Origin: Antedon mediterranea
Lineage: Eukaryota > Echinodermata > Crinoidea > Comatulida > Antedonidae
DNA length: 64,000 bases
Assembly: GCF_964355755.1 (NCBI RefSeq)
Contig: NC_092674.1
Location: 8,065,001-8,129,000, forward strand
Direction of reading: 5' to 3'
This document shows, piece by piece, positions 54,199-64,000 of the stretch. A program made the position numbers and the translations under genes. Every line of letters starts with the position of its first letter. Position 1 is the stretch's first letter. Below the pieces are notes generated by a model. That model did no database searches. It was not told the origin of the DNA and saw only the letters and a program-made list of their open reading frames with translations.

Positions 54199-57100
54199 TA
54201 AACAATATTGGATAAAATTATCAGATTAGAATAAGTTTTATTTTATTGTTTGCTACCTAGACCCTTTTCTTTAAAAAAAAAATTGTTATTCAAATGGAAA
54301 ACATAAACATGAAAAATAAAGATAAATAAAAGCAAACTTTAAATAGCCCATTTTGACAAATTTTACGTTTGACTCCAAACCGTTTTTAGTGGTTTCATTA
54401 TGTTTCTCATTATTATTCTTCCTTTAAAACAACCATGATTTTTGATGAAAAAAAAAACTTATTTGCTTATTATGGAACAGATTGTAAAACAAAAAAATAT
54501 GAAAAACTTGCTTATTATGGTACATACTGTAAAAAAAAAATAAATAAAATTTGATCACAATGCAGATCACGTGATCATCAACCTCATGTCATAATCAACA
54601 AGCTCATGCTTGAGTTAATGTTATTCTCGATAAATTCAAAATATAAATTAAACTGTACACTTACGTTCTGCATCACTTGTGTCCAGATCGCTATCTTTTC
54701 CTTTCCTAAATTTCGAGAAAATTCCTTTTTTCTTTCCGTCTCGTTGAAGTGAATTCTGGAGAATACAACATTAAATCATTTATAAACCGTAAAAAAAATA
54801 ATATTTTTGTAACATTAATGTTATTAATTAGGAGTGGAGCTGTAGCTTGGTGGTTAACATGCTTTCCTTCCAATCCAAATGTATAGGTTTTAATCTTAAT
54901 TTAATTTCAGTCTTAATTGCACCTACCCTACTATCATTCATAAGGCCTCCTTGACTACCCTGACCAAATTTCACATTTTTCAGCCTCGATCTTTCTCTTT
55001 TTTCAACTCTACAAAAATAAAATAATGAATAATTATTATGCATTATTATAATCAACACTTTTTGAACTCTTTTATGAAATAATAGGTTAGCCCATACATG
55101 GACATGGTGATGTCATATCACTACTATATTTGGGCATATCACTACCATATTTGGGCACATCAGGCTTTTCTTGTCGAACTAGTTTGATAATGTAGACAGA
55201 GATATTGATATTGTTTTATGTCATTTCTTGTACATTAAGGCCCTGGCAGTATACAAAGTTAATTAACTTAAAGATGCTTCGTGTCCCAAAACATTTGAAT
55301 AAGCCATTTGTAGTTTTTAAGTACAGTATGTTTGGTGGAGTGAGTGACGCCTTTCCGGGCCTTGGCCTTTAAGTCTTTCACTTATATCTCTTCTTGTAAT
55401 TAGACATAAATAAGATAAAACAGTACAGTACTGTATTTTCAAACCTAACAAAGAAAATAAAAATAGAACAAGGAACAGTTTAGTATGTATACTTTAATTG
55501 CTTCTAAACTAATTGTACTGTATAAACAAGACAATACATAATTGATGCCATTAAATCTATGTTTGTATCAATGAAAAATGCAACAATACTATTCAACCAT
55601 CCATCAAAGATTTAACAGACTCTGTTGTTATGAACCAGACAAAAGATGATTTATTGTAATTGGCTTGTGTAGTATTTCCTTTCAATATTATTTTTTCTTA
55701 AATAATATAGTAACAGACTGCTTTATGTGACAAAAAAATGCAATGTGCCCATATATGGAAATATCACTACCATATTTGGGAATATCACCACCATATTTGG
55801 GTACATCATACTATTTTGATAGTGTAGACAGAGCTTTAAAACCCCTTTTATCAAATTCATTGGCGCAAATAATGATATTTAAGGAGCTATATCATATATG
55901 GCATGTCGTCAATAAAACCGCTAAAATGCGAGTGGGTTTAGTAAAGTCTATGTTCTAAGGAATATATATAAGGAATTACTTTGATGCCTTTGGGCACATC
56001 ACATGTTTTTGTTTTTGTCACAGAAAGTTTGATAGTGTAGACAGAGCTTAAGGTCCAAGTAGCTCTGTGAATTTGACAACAATTTTGTATGGTCTTGCAT
56101 AATTCAACACACGCTCACACATACCTCTTTTTACTTGGAATAATGCCAACTTCTGGATCTACTCCTGTTGCCGTGAGACGACAAGCTTGCCACCATTCAT
56201 CATCACTAGCATTTATTACATATAAAATATCTCCAAATTTAAAACTTAATCCCCGACTTGGTAGACCACTATCTTTCAGCATGTCATAATCAAACATTGC
56301 CCTAAAAATTAAGAATATTAGAAATCAATATGCTTTACAATTTATTTGTTAACCTGCTTAAATATTTGTGTAAAAAATAAATATACTGTATATCCTCTAG
56401 TGTAATCCCACCCACCTAGAATCTAGACTATACTGTACCCAGGGAAAGCTTAGTTCAGGAAAAAAACTTACCTGAACTGGCTAGAGAGCTACATCCAAAT
56501 CAAAAGTCAATAGGGACAAAACCTTTGTAAAATCAGACATAAAGTAGGGGGTGGGGTTAGACCCGAAGTGGGATTATAACAGAGGAAATAAATTACAATA
56601 CAGCGTCAACATCAGCCCAACTGCAACGTGACATATCAATCCACTGAATGGTTTTAAAGCCTTTAGCGTACATAACGGCTACTAACCTGACATAGAGGGA
56701 TTTCTTTGGTGATGTTTTGAGACTCCCTGTGGGATTAGAGCTGTTCATCATTTGTTCTCGAAGATCGTGGATCTTGGCCTCAAAACGATTATATTCTATT
56801 AATGAAAAAACATTTAATATTAAGAATAATATCATAAAAGATGGGTTTCATGCAAAACAAGGAGATCTTATCAATACCAGACTATTTTGACATAAATATG
56901 AATATATTACTGTACATTGATAATGATACTGGATGTTACCTAGGCCAGTAAAAATTATAACTAAGCTTATATTTTCCACCCATACAAAGGCTTTGCACCC
57001 TGTAGCCTAGAGAACCCAACCCTCTATTCTCTGCCACTATGTACTTTTTATAAACCAACCAAGCTACCGCCGTCATTTAATAAAAATGAATTTATTATTT

Positions 57101-60100
57101 ATTTTTTCCTTCAGTTACTAATTATACACTGTAATATGTGTGATATAGGCTTATTTGGTCATTCTTCATAATAAAAAAAACACGTTCATTAAACAAACCT
57201 ATTAAAAAACTTGCTGTGTTTAATATAATTAATAGTACAAGTAATGTTATTGTTGTACATTAATACATTAGGATAGCTATGGAGTATGATAAATATAATA
57301 CAGATATTACAAAAGGTATCTTCGGCTAGTTTAAAGACCATTGACAATTTACCGGATATGACAACTGGAAGCAATAGGAAATACAGGAAAACGTAGGCCA
57401 TATAAACCTCAATTGGTTATATAGTGATCAAGGTCCCTGTCCCAGGAAACTGGTGTGGTTAAGATACAAACAAAATATTTGTTAAGCCTAGATGAAATAT
57501 GACTAAATGTGGCCATTAAATATATGAGCAACTTGTTATTAATATTTTTATTTTAGTATTTTGTTTGGCTAGAATATTGAGGATTCTTCCTGCAACTTAA
57601 TAAGTACTATAGGCTGACAAATAAATTAAAAATCCGATTAAGACCCAATTGTGACATAAGAAAGAAGGCCCGAGAATCACTATACAAACTGTCTAAAAAC
57701 AGAACACAAAATGTGCTGTTCAACAGCACTAGTATCAGTAATGCTAATTTAGGATGAAATAGAGTAACAAATTCTGGGTTAGTGCTAAAGGCAAACTCAG
57801 CCAGCATCTTATGACGAGTCAAGAAGCTTCGTCAGGCCTCGTCGTACGATGCTGGCTGAGTTTAATCCGGACGATGCAAGTTAGATAGCGTCGGGTGTAG
57901 TTTTTAGATCGTCTGGAGAACTTTAAACATGTTTAATTTTCTCCAGACGAGACGATTTGTCGGGCCTCATCATATGTCATACAATAATCAAACAGCATTT
58001 GTTTAGGCTTAATGTTGACAACTTGGCCTGTACACCTTTCAGTTCTAATGCCCCTCTATCCATTATTTTACAAATAACATAACTCATGCTCGTTTTAGCA
58101 TACCTTCAGGCTTGTACTGGGCTAGAATGGTGACCGTTTGTCCTGCACCTTTTAGCGCCAATGCAGCATCTTCATGCGTTGCTCTCGATAAATCTTTTCC
58201 ATTCACCTGTAAAACATAATTAGTTGACAAATTTAGATTTCAGGAATAAAAAGAAACCAAAAACAACAAAATCATTTTATCAACAAAACAGCAAGTCAAT
58301 TTTTGAACAGCCAAAAAAAATATATAAATAAATAAAGTATGAACCACAACTATATATTTTATAGCCCTATATAAATATCATTTTCATTGTGCAATTGGGA
58401 ATGGATCATTTTAGAGCCGTTTACCACCTGTTGGTCCTATCCTTAATAATGTGAATGTTATCTATTTTTTCTGTATGCATTTTAGTGAGAAGTTGAATAA
58501 ATATATTGACAGTTATACAGTACATAGTGCACTGTTGTAAAACCAAGGCCATGACAGTACTTGAGTTGCAACAACCAAATTCCAGTCACTTGTTAGACTG
58601 TAAACACTGGTTGTAGGATCACTTCCTAAAGGCCTTGGTATAAAGTGTAAACTATTATCTTTAGACATGAGAATATTGACATTGGGATCACATCCCGTTA
58701 CTGAACTGTAGTGTAAAATGGTTTCAGTTTTTTTATGGAACTGTAGCTTGGCTGCTACCAGGCTTGCCTATCAATTCCTGGGTCTCTGGTTCTGGTCAAA
58801 GGACTTTTCTCAAAAGCACCTACAGTACTTAAGGTTTCATACAAGAATATACAGACATTTAAATAAAGAATTATATTTAAAACTACTAGTACTACAACTA
58901 ACTACTACTATAAACGAAACACAATACAACAAAATTATACTGTTTGTATGTTGGGGATATAGGCATTATACCATAAGTTCATTACTGTACCCCTTACTAC
59001 AAATTGTGTATATCTATATACACTGTATATCTATATACACTCAACAGAATTTGTATAGTCATACTCTCCTCTGGTGCAACTATTGCTCTACAAAACACTT
59101 TGATCATCCCAATATTTACTATATCATGGAACTATAATATATTATAGTTCCATGACTATATTAAATATCGTATTATATAAAACATTCGGGTACCACTCCT
59201 ATTTAAGATACTTTGTTATGTCCAAGAGCAGTAACACTTGATAGAAGCTCTATTTACATACAATTAATATGAAATAACATAGTAGATGAGCTAATGAACA
59301 AGTACACAAAATCAATATACTGTACAGCCAAGGCCAAAGTTGTAATCTCTAATTTTTAAATTTCCACAAATCCTATTTTCTGGGAATCGGCTGTACTATC
59401 CGATGCCCACTATGGGCAATCTGGTCTATTTTATTTGGAAGCGCGCCTTTTATTAATACTACAACTTACCTTTAAGCCCATGAACAATGTACTACTACAA
59501 GACCTATACTGTACATACTCTACTACAGACTACAAATCACTGGAAAGGGAAGAATTTCATCATCATTGGACTACATCAACAATGATTTTACACGCATGGC
59601 CAAATTTCTTTTATTGGGTAAATATTCACTATATCTTTGACTTTGCAGTTTGTTGAATGAAACGAAAAGAAATTGGTACTTGTCATTAATCCTATTGTAC
59701 ATGTTTATAGTACATGGACTTTACCATTGATGTGTTTTTATATAAAAATCCTTTTTTTTACATATAGTACAACAATAAAGGCTTATTTACACTAGGGCGA
59801 TAACGATCAACGACAAACAGATAAATATGCATTTTTCATACCTAAAACAAAAGAATTTAAAAATGTTTTCATCCTAGAACTACAGTATAGGATTATCATC
59901 TATGCTGCCTTTGATAAAAAATAATATTTACAAAAAATATTCACATTGTTATAATTCAACCACCAAAGAATTAGGTCAATTATGACCAACAAACTTGGTA
60001 AACACTCACAATCAAATGGAGACTAACTGTTGAGCTTAGAGTTTGATCTGTGGTTTATAATACAGATTAAATAGAAGATAACTTTATATGTCAATAGAAG

Positions 60101-63100
60101 TGTAGGCTGATGCAGTCTGGGAGGTGTAAAACATGTTAATGTAACAGACATGGTACGACTTTAGTCTGTGAGAGGCACGACAATTGTTAAATAAAATGAA
60201 ATATAAATTGAAAAACTTGTTTCGTTTTTTGTGTGTGGAAAATTGCAACATAAAGTTGAATTGAATAAAAAATAGGACTTCAGTCTCAGATGAAACATTA
60301 TAAATTGTAATTTATTAAGTATGTAAGTAGAAGTTGAATAAAATGAAATATAAACTGAATAACATAATTTTTTTTTTTTTGGGAAAATTGCAACATAAAG
60401 TTGAATTGAATAAAAAATAGGACTTCAGTCTCAGATGAAACATTATAAATTTTTGTTTGGAAAATTGTAACATAAAGTTGAATTGAATAAAAAAGCAAAC
60501 AAAAATTGTTTTAAAAACTTCATAGAGGACTTCAGTCTCAGATTCAACATTATATGCACATATTTATTAGTTAATGAATAGTATTATAAAAGATATGAAT
60601 TGAAAAAAAAAACAAATCTGATTTTCTAAAAAAAAAACTAGTACAGTAGTTACAGACTGTATAATTTCAACTGGACAGAATTTAAAAAAAAGCAATTTAA
60701 TTAATTTGAAATATTATGTATTGTACAGTAATTTAACATTAATTTTGAGTTGAATCATTGAATTCAAATGTCAAATGGAGCACTGTTCAATGTAACATAT
60801 GCATGGATGAATACAATACTCTAATTGTACTATAATTAATTCTATTGTCACACTTTCAATGACAATCACGGTTATGCAAAAATAGTTCTTTTGAATTGAA
60901 ATTCGATGATCAGGTATGGAAAAATAAATGAATTATGTCGGCCTTCAAACAATATGACATCAAATATAAATTGACATCTTGTTGTTTGAAATAATATGTA
61001 AATACTATTGCACGCCGTGTGACCACAATTTTGTCCAATCAAATGACGAATTTATTTAAGTTAATTAATAATAGTCTTATATAGTGGCCAATACAATAAT
61101 GTTATTGTTAGTAACTAATAATTCTAAAATTAATAATAATACTAATAACTTATCAATAATGCTGTACAGTTACAATTGATTAAGAATTAGAAATCAAACA
61201 AGAATATTGTTTTTCCAACAACGTACATTAAAAGTACAGGTAGTGCCGTGAGAGATATGATAATTATCTGTATGACTAATTACTGTAATTAGGATGGGAT
61301 AACAAACTATTGTATTTCATTGTCAGTCATAAAACAAATTAGACCGTGACTGAACAAATTGAATACAATACTTACAGTACAATATCCTGGTAGAGGTATT
61401 GTTAGATAAAACATATACTGTATCTATGATAGGTAAAGAAAAAAAATCTTTCTTTGTTTGATTTGATTTGATCAGTTTATTTCAGAATAAATATTCCATA
61501 TACTGTAGAACAAAAAATAATACAAACCAGAAAATCAAACTAAAATAGGATTTCTTCCCACTTAGTTTAGAGATTTGAATATTGTAACAAATAGTTTGTA
61601 GTACACCTAACCACATCATTTTCACACTATTCACAACTCTTAATCTAAAACCATACACGCACTTATGTTCGCGTACATGCTTGTAGAAAAAGGGAATTCT
61701 CCTCATGGCAAACATGTTACTAGCACTCTAAAATTACAATTAGTTGCCTTTGGCATCAAAGCTGCAGTACATTTATTGAAGATTTTCCCAAAGGAAAAGA
61801 GAAAACTACACTACATTAGTGACTGTACATAAATATGGGGGGGGGGGGGAGAGAAAGAAAGAAAGAGTCCATGCAACATTCTGTGTGGAAGCTCTAAAGC
61901 CTTGTCTACACTATCAAACTTTATGGATAGACATCATGATGTACCATATCACTACCATAATTGGGCATATCCACTACCATATTTGGGCACATCATACTTT
62001 TTTTGTCAAACTAGTTTGATAGTGTAGAGACAGAGCTCAAGAAAATTATTCTACTGCAGTTACTGGAGTAACTACATTATACCACTCTTTTTAAATGCAA
62101 TAATATTTTAGCAAATTATTTCAGGGTTTGATTATTGTAGTGACTGCCTCAAAAACTTGAAACTAAATTTAACGAAAATTACAGTATAAAAATTTAATTT
62201 TCTGTAACTTTGACATAACACTAAATTGTATGAAAGTGTAGCATCATAGATTAACCCATCTTTAAAGGTAAAATAAATATTTTCAAATCTTCTAAAAAAT
62301 ACTGACTCATGGATTATAAAGAGATATGGTTTTTCAATTATGGCATATAGCTTCAAAGTCTTCAATGTTGGATATTAATTAAAATATAATCCATTTTGTA
62401 TCCTAATTGAAAACCGGAAAAACGATACATGATGAAAATCGGCAGTTATCTATCTTATCAAAGCATTAACTGAAAATGTCACTAATGACATGTACCATCC
62501 ATCTAGTTTCAAAAAGTTCAGAATGAACGAACAGCAGATTACATGATTAATATATATATATATATATATATATTAGCGTCTTGTTAATAAGTCGGTCATG
62601 CATGCTTACTTGATGTTGTTGCATTTACAAAAGTGGACTAAACAGGCAATAATATTGGCCGATTTAACCGTGACTTCACAGTTCAATTGGAAACTATTCC
62701 TCTTCCCACCCAAAAATGCCTAAAGCTCTGTCTACACTATCCTAGTTTGACAAAAAAAAGTGTGATGTGCCCAAATATGGTAGTGATATGCTTAAATATG
62801 GTAGTGATATGACATCATCGTGTCTATATATGGGAACATCACATTTTTTCGTCATACAAAGTTTGATAGTGTAGACATAGCTTAAGAGTATTATCAAACT
62901 AATATGGGAGTTAAAGGATGTAGTTATATACACACTATAATACTATACAGAGATTCAGATGAACCTTTTCACTAACTATACATAATACTATACCCCTCGG
63001 TTTACCAAATTCACAATACCTGATACCTTTGTTCTGACTAAACATATTTAGAAAGTCAATTTCGTGATCTCTGCGTTTGAGAGAAAGTTTTGACAATATT

Positions 63101-63412
63101 AATACAGATTGTTTCAAATTTTGTACATTACACCATTTTTGTGCAACTTCAGGATCATATAACATCTACTTTGTTGTTTCTAGTTTGTATAACATACTGT
63201 ATATTGATTTTGGTCGAAAATAAATTAAATTTTACAAGACGCAATCAAAACCTACCGCTAATAATTGATCTCCTCTGCGAAGCTCTCCACTCAAATCAGC
63301 AACTCCTCCGGCAAGGATGAACGATATAAATATCCCTTCACCATCTTCTCCACCGACAATATTGAACCCAAGACCCGTCGAGCCCTTAGTTAACACAACT
63401 TTTCTTGGTTCC
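49778..63412 (-). CDS. DLG1-like: Discs-large (DLG) MAGUK scaffold, PDZ3-SH3-HOOK-GUK portion
   Basis: Exons in gene order: 63256-63412, 58104-58206, 56687-56795, 56125-56301, 54927-55008, 54665-54755, 52158-52196, 51798-51839, 51492-51593, 50952-51124, 50286-50487 and 49778-49884. They join in phase to 460 codons plus stop. PDZ3: [18 protein letters not shown], then [15 protein letters not shown] linker [19 protein letters not shown] is characteristic of DLG. SH3: [17 protein letters not shown] and [13 protein letters not shown] region: [17 protein letters not shown] and [71 protein letters not shown], ending [15 protein letters not shown] domains lack kinase activity and bind phosphoproteins. 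The scaffold organises cell junctions and synapses. L27, PDZ1 and PDZ2 must lie beyond the right edge. Which vertebrate paralogue (DLG1-4) is closest cannot be told; one ancestral DLG is expected in invertebrates. Confidence 0.94.
52158..54755 (-). CDS. DLG1-like: DLG HOOK-region exons, including micro-exons of 39 and 42 nt nearby
   Basis: Exon 54665-54755 (91 nt, basic [17 protein letters not shown] then DTSDAE), exon 52158-52196 (39 nt, [12 protein letters not shown]) and the next exon 51798-51839 (42 nt). In vertebrate DLGs this SH3-GUK hinge is where optional inserts are spliced. The 39- and 42-nt exons are frame-neutral, so either could be skipped without shifting the frame. Confidence 0.7.
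54140..54198. repeat. (AAT)n microsatellite in DLG intron
   Basis: About 17 uninterrupted AAT units. Confidence 0.95.
54830..54912 (+). repeat. tRNA-derived SINE head fragment, copy 1
   Basis: GCTGTAGCTTGGTGGTTAAC (A-box-like) and ATAGGTTTTAATC (decayed B box). It ends about 10 bp from the donor of the exon at 54927. A relative is at 58738. Confidence 0.45.
55081..55203. mobile_element. MITE family M2 (copy h)
   Basis: CCCATACATGGACATGGTGA core to AGTTTGATAATGTAGACAGA. The left arm is lost. Confidence 0.7.
55715..55838. mobile_element. MITE family M2 (copy i)
   Basis: CTTTATGTGACAAAAAAATG to GATAGTGTAGACAGAGCTTT with two CACTACCATATTTGGG-type blocks. Confidence 0.75.
55985..56051. mobile_element. 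MITE family M2 (copy j, right half)
   Basis: TTTGGGCACATCACATG to GATAGTGTAGACAGAGCTTA. It lies about 70 bp from the DLG SH3 exon. Confidence 0.7.
56386..56588. mobile_element. Inverted-repeat element, family T3, copy 2 (DLG intron)
   Basis: CTGTATATCCTCTAGTGTAA...TCCCAC at the left and GTGGGATTATAACAGAGGA at the right. The interior AAATCAGACATAAAGTAGG is the inverse of the copy at 32780. Confidence 0.65.
56802..58103 (-). other. DLG intron, 1.3 kb
   Basis: No exon recognised. It contains a local near-palindromic stretch at 57800-57970 (CGTCAGGCC/GTCGGGCC and ATCGTCTGGAGAA/TTCTCCAGACGA). Confidence 0.4.
58738..58835 (+). repeat. tRNA-derived SINE head fragment, copy 2
   Basis: ACTGTAGCTTGGCTGCTACC matches the start of the fragment at 54830; a GGTTCTGGTCAAAGGAC body follows. 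Confidence 0.4.
60186..60555. repeat. Tandem array, about 120-145 bp unit, three copies
   Basis: Each unit has GGAAAATTG(C/T)AACATAAAG, TTGAATTGAATAAAAAA and GACTTCAGTCTCAGAT. Copies start near 60186, 60335 and 60455. Confidence 0.85.
61454..61735 (-). repeat. LINE 3'-end fragment in DLG intron
   Basis: TTTGATTTGATTTGATCAGT followed by TTATTTCAGAATAAATATTC is the reversed (ATCAAA)n tail and 3' UTR of the L2/CR1-like LINE seen at 29.2 kb. The minus-strand frame at 61482-61715 is part of it. Confidence 0.5.
61893..62040. mobile_element. MITE family M2 (copy k)
   Basis: CTTGTCTACACTATCAAACT to AGTTTGATAGTGTAGAGACA, with a tandem CACTACCATA block. Confidence 0.8.
62548..62575. repeat. (TA)n microsatellite
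   Basis: TA run in the large DLG intron. Confidence 0.9.
62720..62884. mobile_element. MITE family M2 (copy l)
   Basis: AAAGCTCTGTCTACACTATC to TTTGATAGTGTAGACATAGC, with two GGTAGTGATATG blocks. One of the best-preserved copies. Confidence 0.85.
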
Positions 63413-63848
63413 CTGAAAGAATATTAAAATTTATGCACACAATGTAAATATAATCCATAAATGTACCATTTATTTTTTTTAATAAACTCACGCCTCCATG
63501 GAACAATTTCACACCAAAAAAATAAACGGCACACCTCAAATAAACAAAGGATTAAAAGTGTTCCACAATAATGTACTGAATGTATACCGTGATAATAAGC
63601 CCAGCTAAGGATACATGTACTACAATCACAAGCCCAGGTAAAAATCTACTGCTATGACTATGCCTAGTAGTCTCTTTATATATATTAATTGAATATACAC
63701 GCACAACTCATCAATAAGTTTCGTAATGACTTAATTTAATTATTTTTTTTGTAATCACCAATTTCGATATAAACACCACAATTGCTAGTTTTAGTACCTG
63801 ATATTATAATTCAGGTTTGCGTTGGTTAGCAACCACAAGTGACCGATC

Positions 63849-64000
63849 ATGCATATCCCGTCAGAGCCTGATGATCCAGGGATTGAAATTACCCAAGACA
63901 TTTATGAGAAAGATGTTTTGCAGAAATTGAAACAGATGATGAAAGAACATCAGTTGGATGATGAATACAAGATGTACTCAACCAAATCACAAACATTATA
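63849..64000 (+). CDS. Start of an unidentified coding region, truncated by the window edge
   Basis: ATG at 63849 opens 50 codons without a stop to the edge. The product starts MHIPSEPDDPGIEITQ and continues with a charged, helix-prone stretch (DVLQKLKQMMKEHQLDDEY). Codon use and composition look coding, unlike the AT-rich surroundings. A plausible acceptor (ATAATTCAG at 63814) precedes it, so a leader intron is possible. It is on the strand opposite DLG, upstream of the PDZ3 exons, where DLG's own PDZ1-2 exons are expected further right. It is therefore either nested in a DLG intron or marks the real end of this locus. I do not recognise the family. Confidence 0.45.
   Translation, partial: MHIPSEPDDPGIEITQDIYEKDVLQKLKQMMKEHQLDDEYKMYSTKSQTL

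Larger units (their letters stand above)
58207..63255 (-). other. DLG intron between the two PDZ3 exons, 5 kb
   Basis: Holds two M2 MITEs, a LINE tail, a SINE head, a tandem array and AT-rich filler. No further DLG exon is expected here, because the flanking exons join seamlessly (QLLA|VNGKD). Confidence 0.7.

Overview
This window comes from a eukaryotic nuclear genome. It is AT-rich, its genes are split into many short exons by GT-AG introns, and the gaps are full of small palindromic transposons, SINE and LINE remnants, a Penelope-like element and microsatellites. The genes are all animal-type. A phosphatase with a Tie-like Ig/EGF/FN3 ectodomain, together with the repeat style, points to an invertebrate deuterostome, most likely an echinoderm. 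The taxon is inference. The ORFs alone hide most genes, because exons average about 130 bp. I rebuilt the gene models by joining exons in phase across splice sites, and each model closes in frame.

Layout. 1-2.6 kb: the 3' end of a LINE, then a decayed Penelope-like element with a hammerhead-like motif. 3.2-15.3 kb (+): a receptor tyrosine phosphatase of 26 traced exons plus a candidate signal-peptide exon. It has Ig-like domains, Tie-type EGF repeats, three FN3 domains, one TM segment and tandem PTP domains. 15.3-21.7 kb: gene-free, with tandem repeats and a family of palindromic MITEs. 21.8-29.8 kb (-): a calpain-5/6 (tra-3) type protease, 12 coding exons, 637 aa, with an untranslated first exon probably near 36.5 kb. 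37.2-41.3 kb (+): BCS1L, 7 coding exons, 420 aa, probably sharing a divergent promoter with the calpain. 42.3-44.3 kb (-): PIGZ/SMP3, the fourth GPI mannosyltransferase, 2 coding exons, 616 aa. 45.0-46.5 kb (+): an unrecognised single-TM protein with four tandem repeats, divergent from PIGZ. 49.8-63.4 kb (-): the 3' half of a Discs-large (DLG) gene, from PDZ3 through SH3 and HOOK to GUK. 63.8-64.0 kb (+): the start of an unidentified open frame that runs off the edge.

The genes do not form a pathway. They are ordinary neighbours: signalling phosphatase, cysteine protease, complex III assembly AAA protein, GPI anchor synthesis and a junction/synapse scaffold. The most unusual gene is the phosphatase. 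It puts a Tie-receptor-like ectodomain on a phosphatase instead of a kinase, its first PTP domain keeps the catalytic residues but has lost the phosphotyrosine-loop Tyr, and it has one GC-AG intron. The mobile elements are also informative. Two palindromic MITE families have several copies each, and one inverted-repeat element starts exactly at a BCS1L splice donor.
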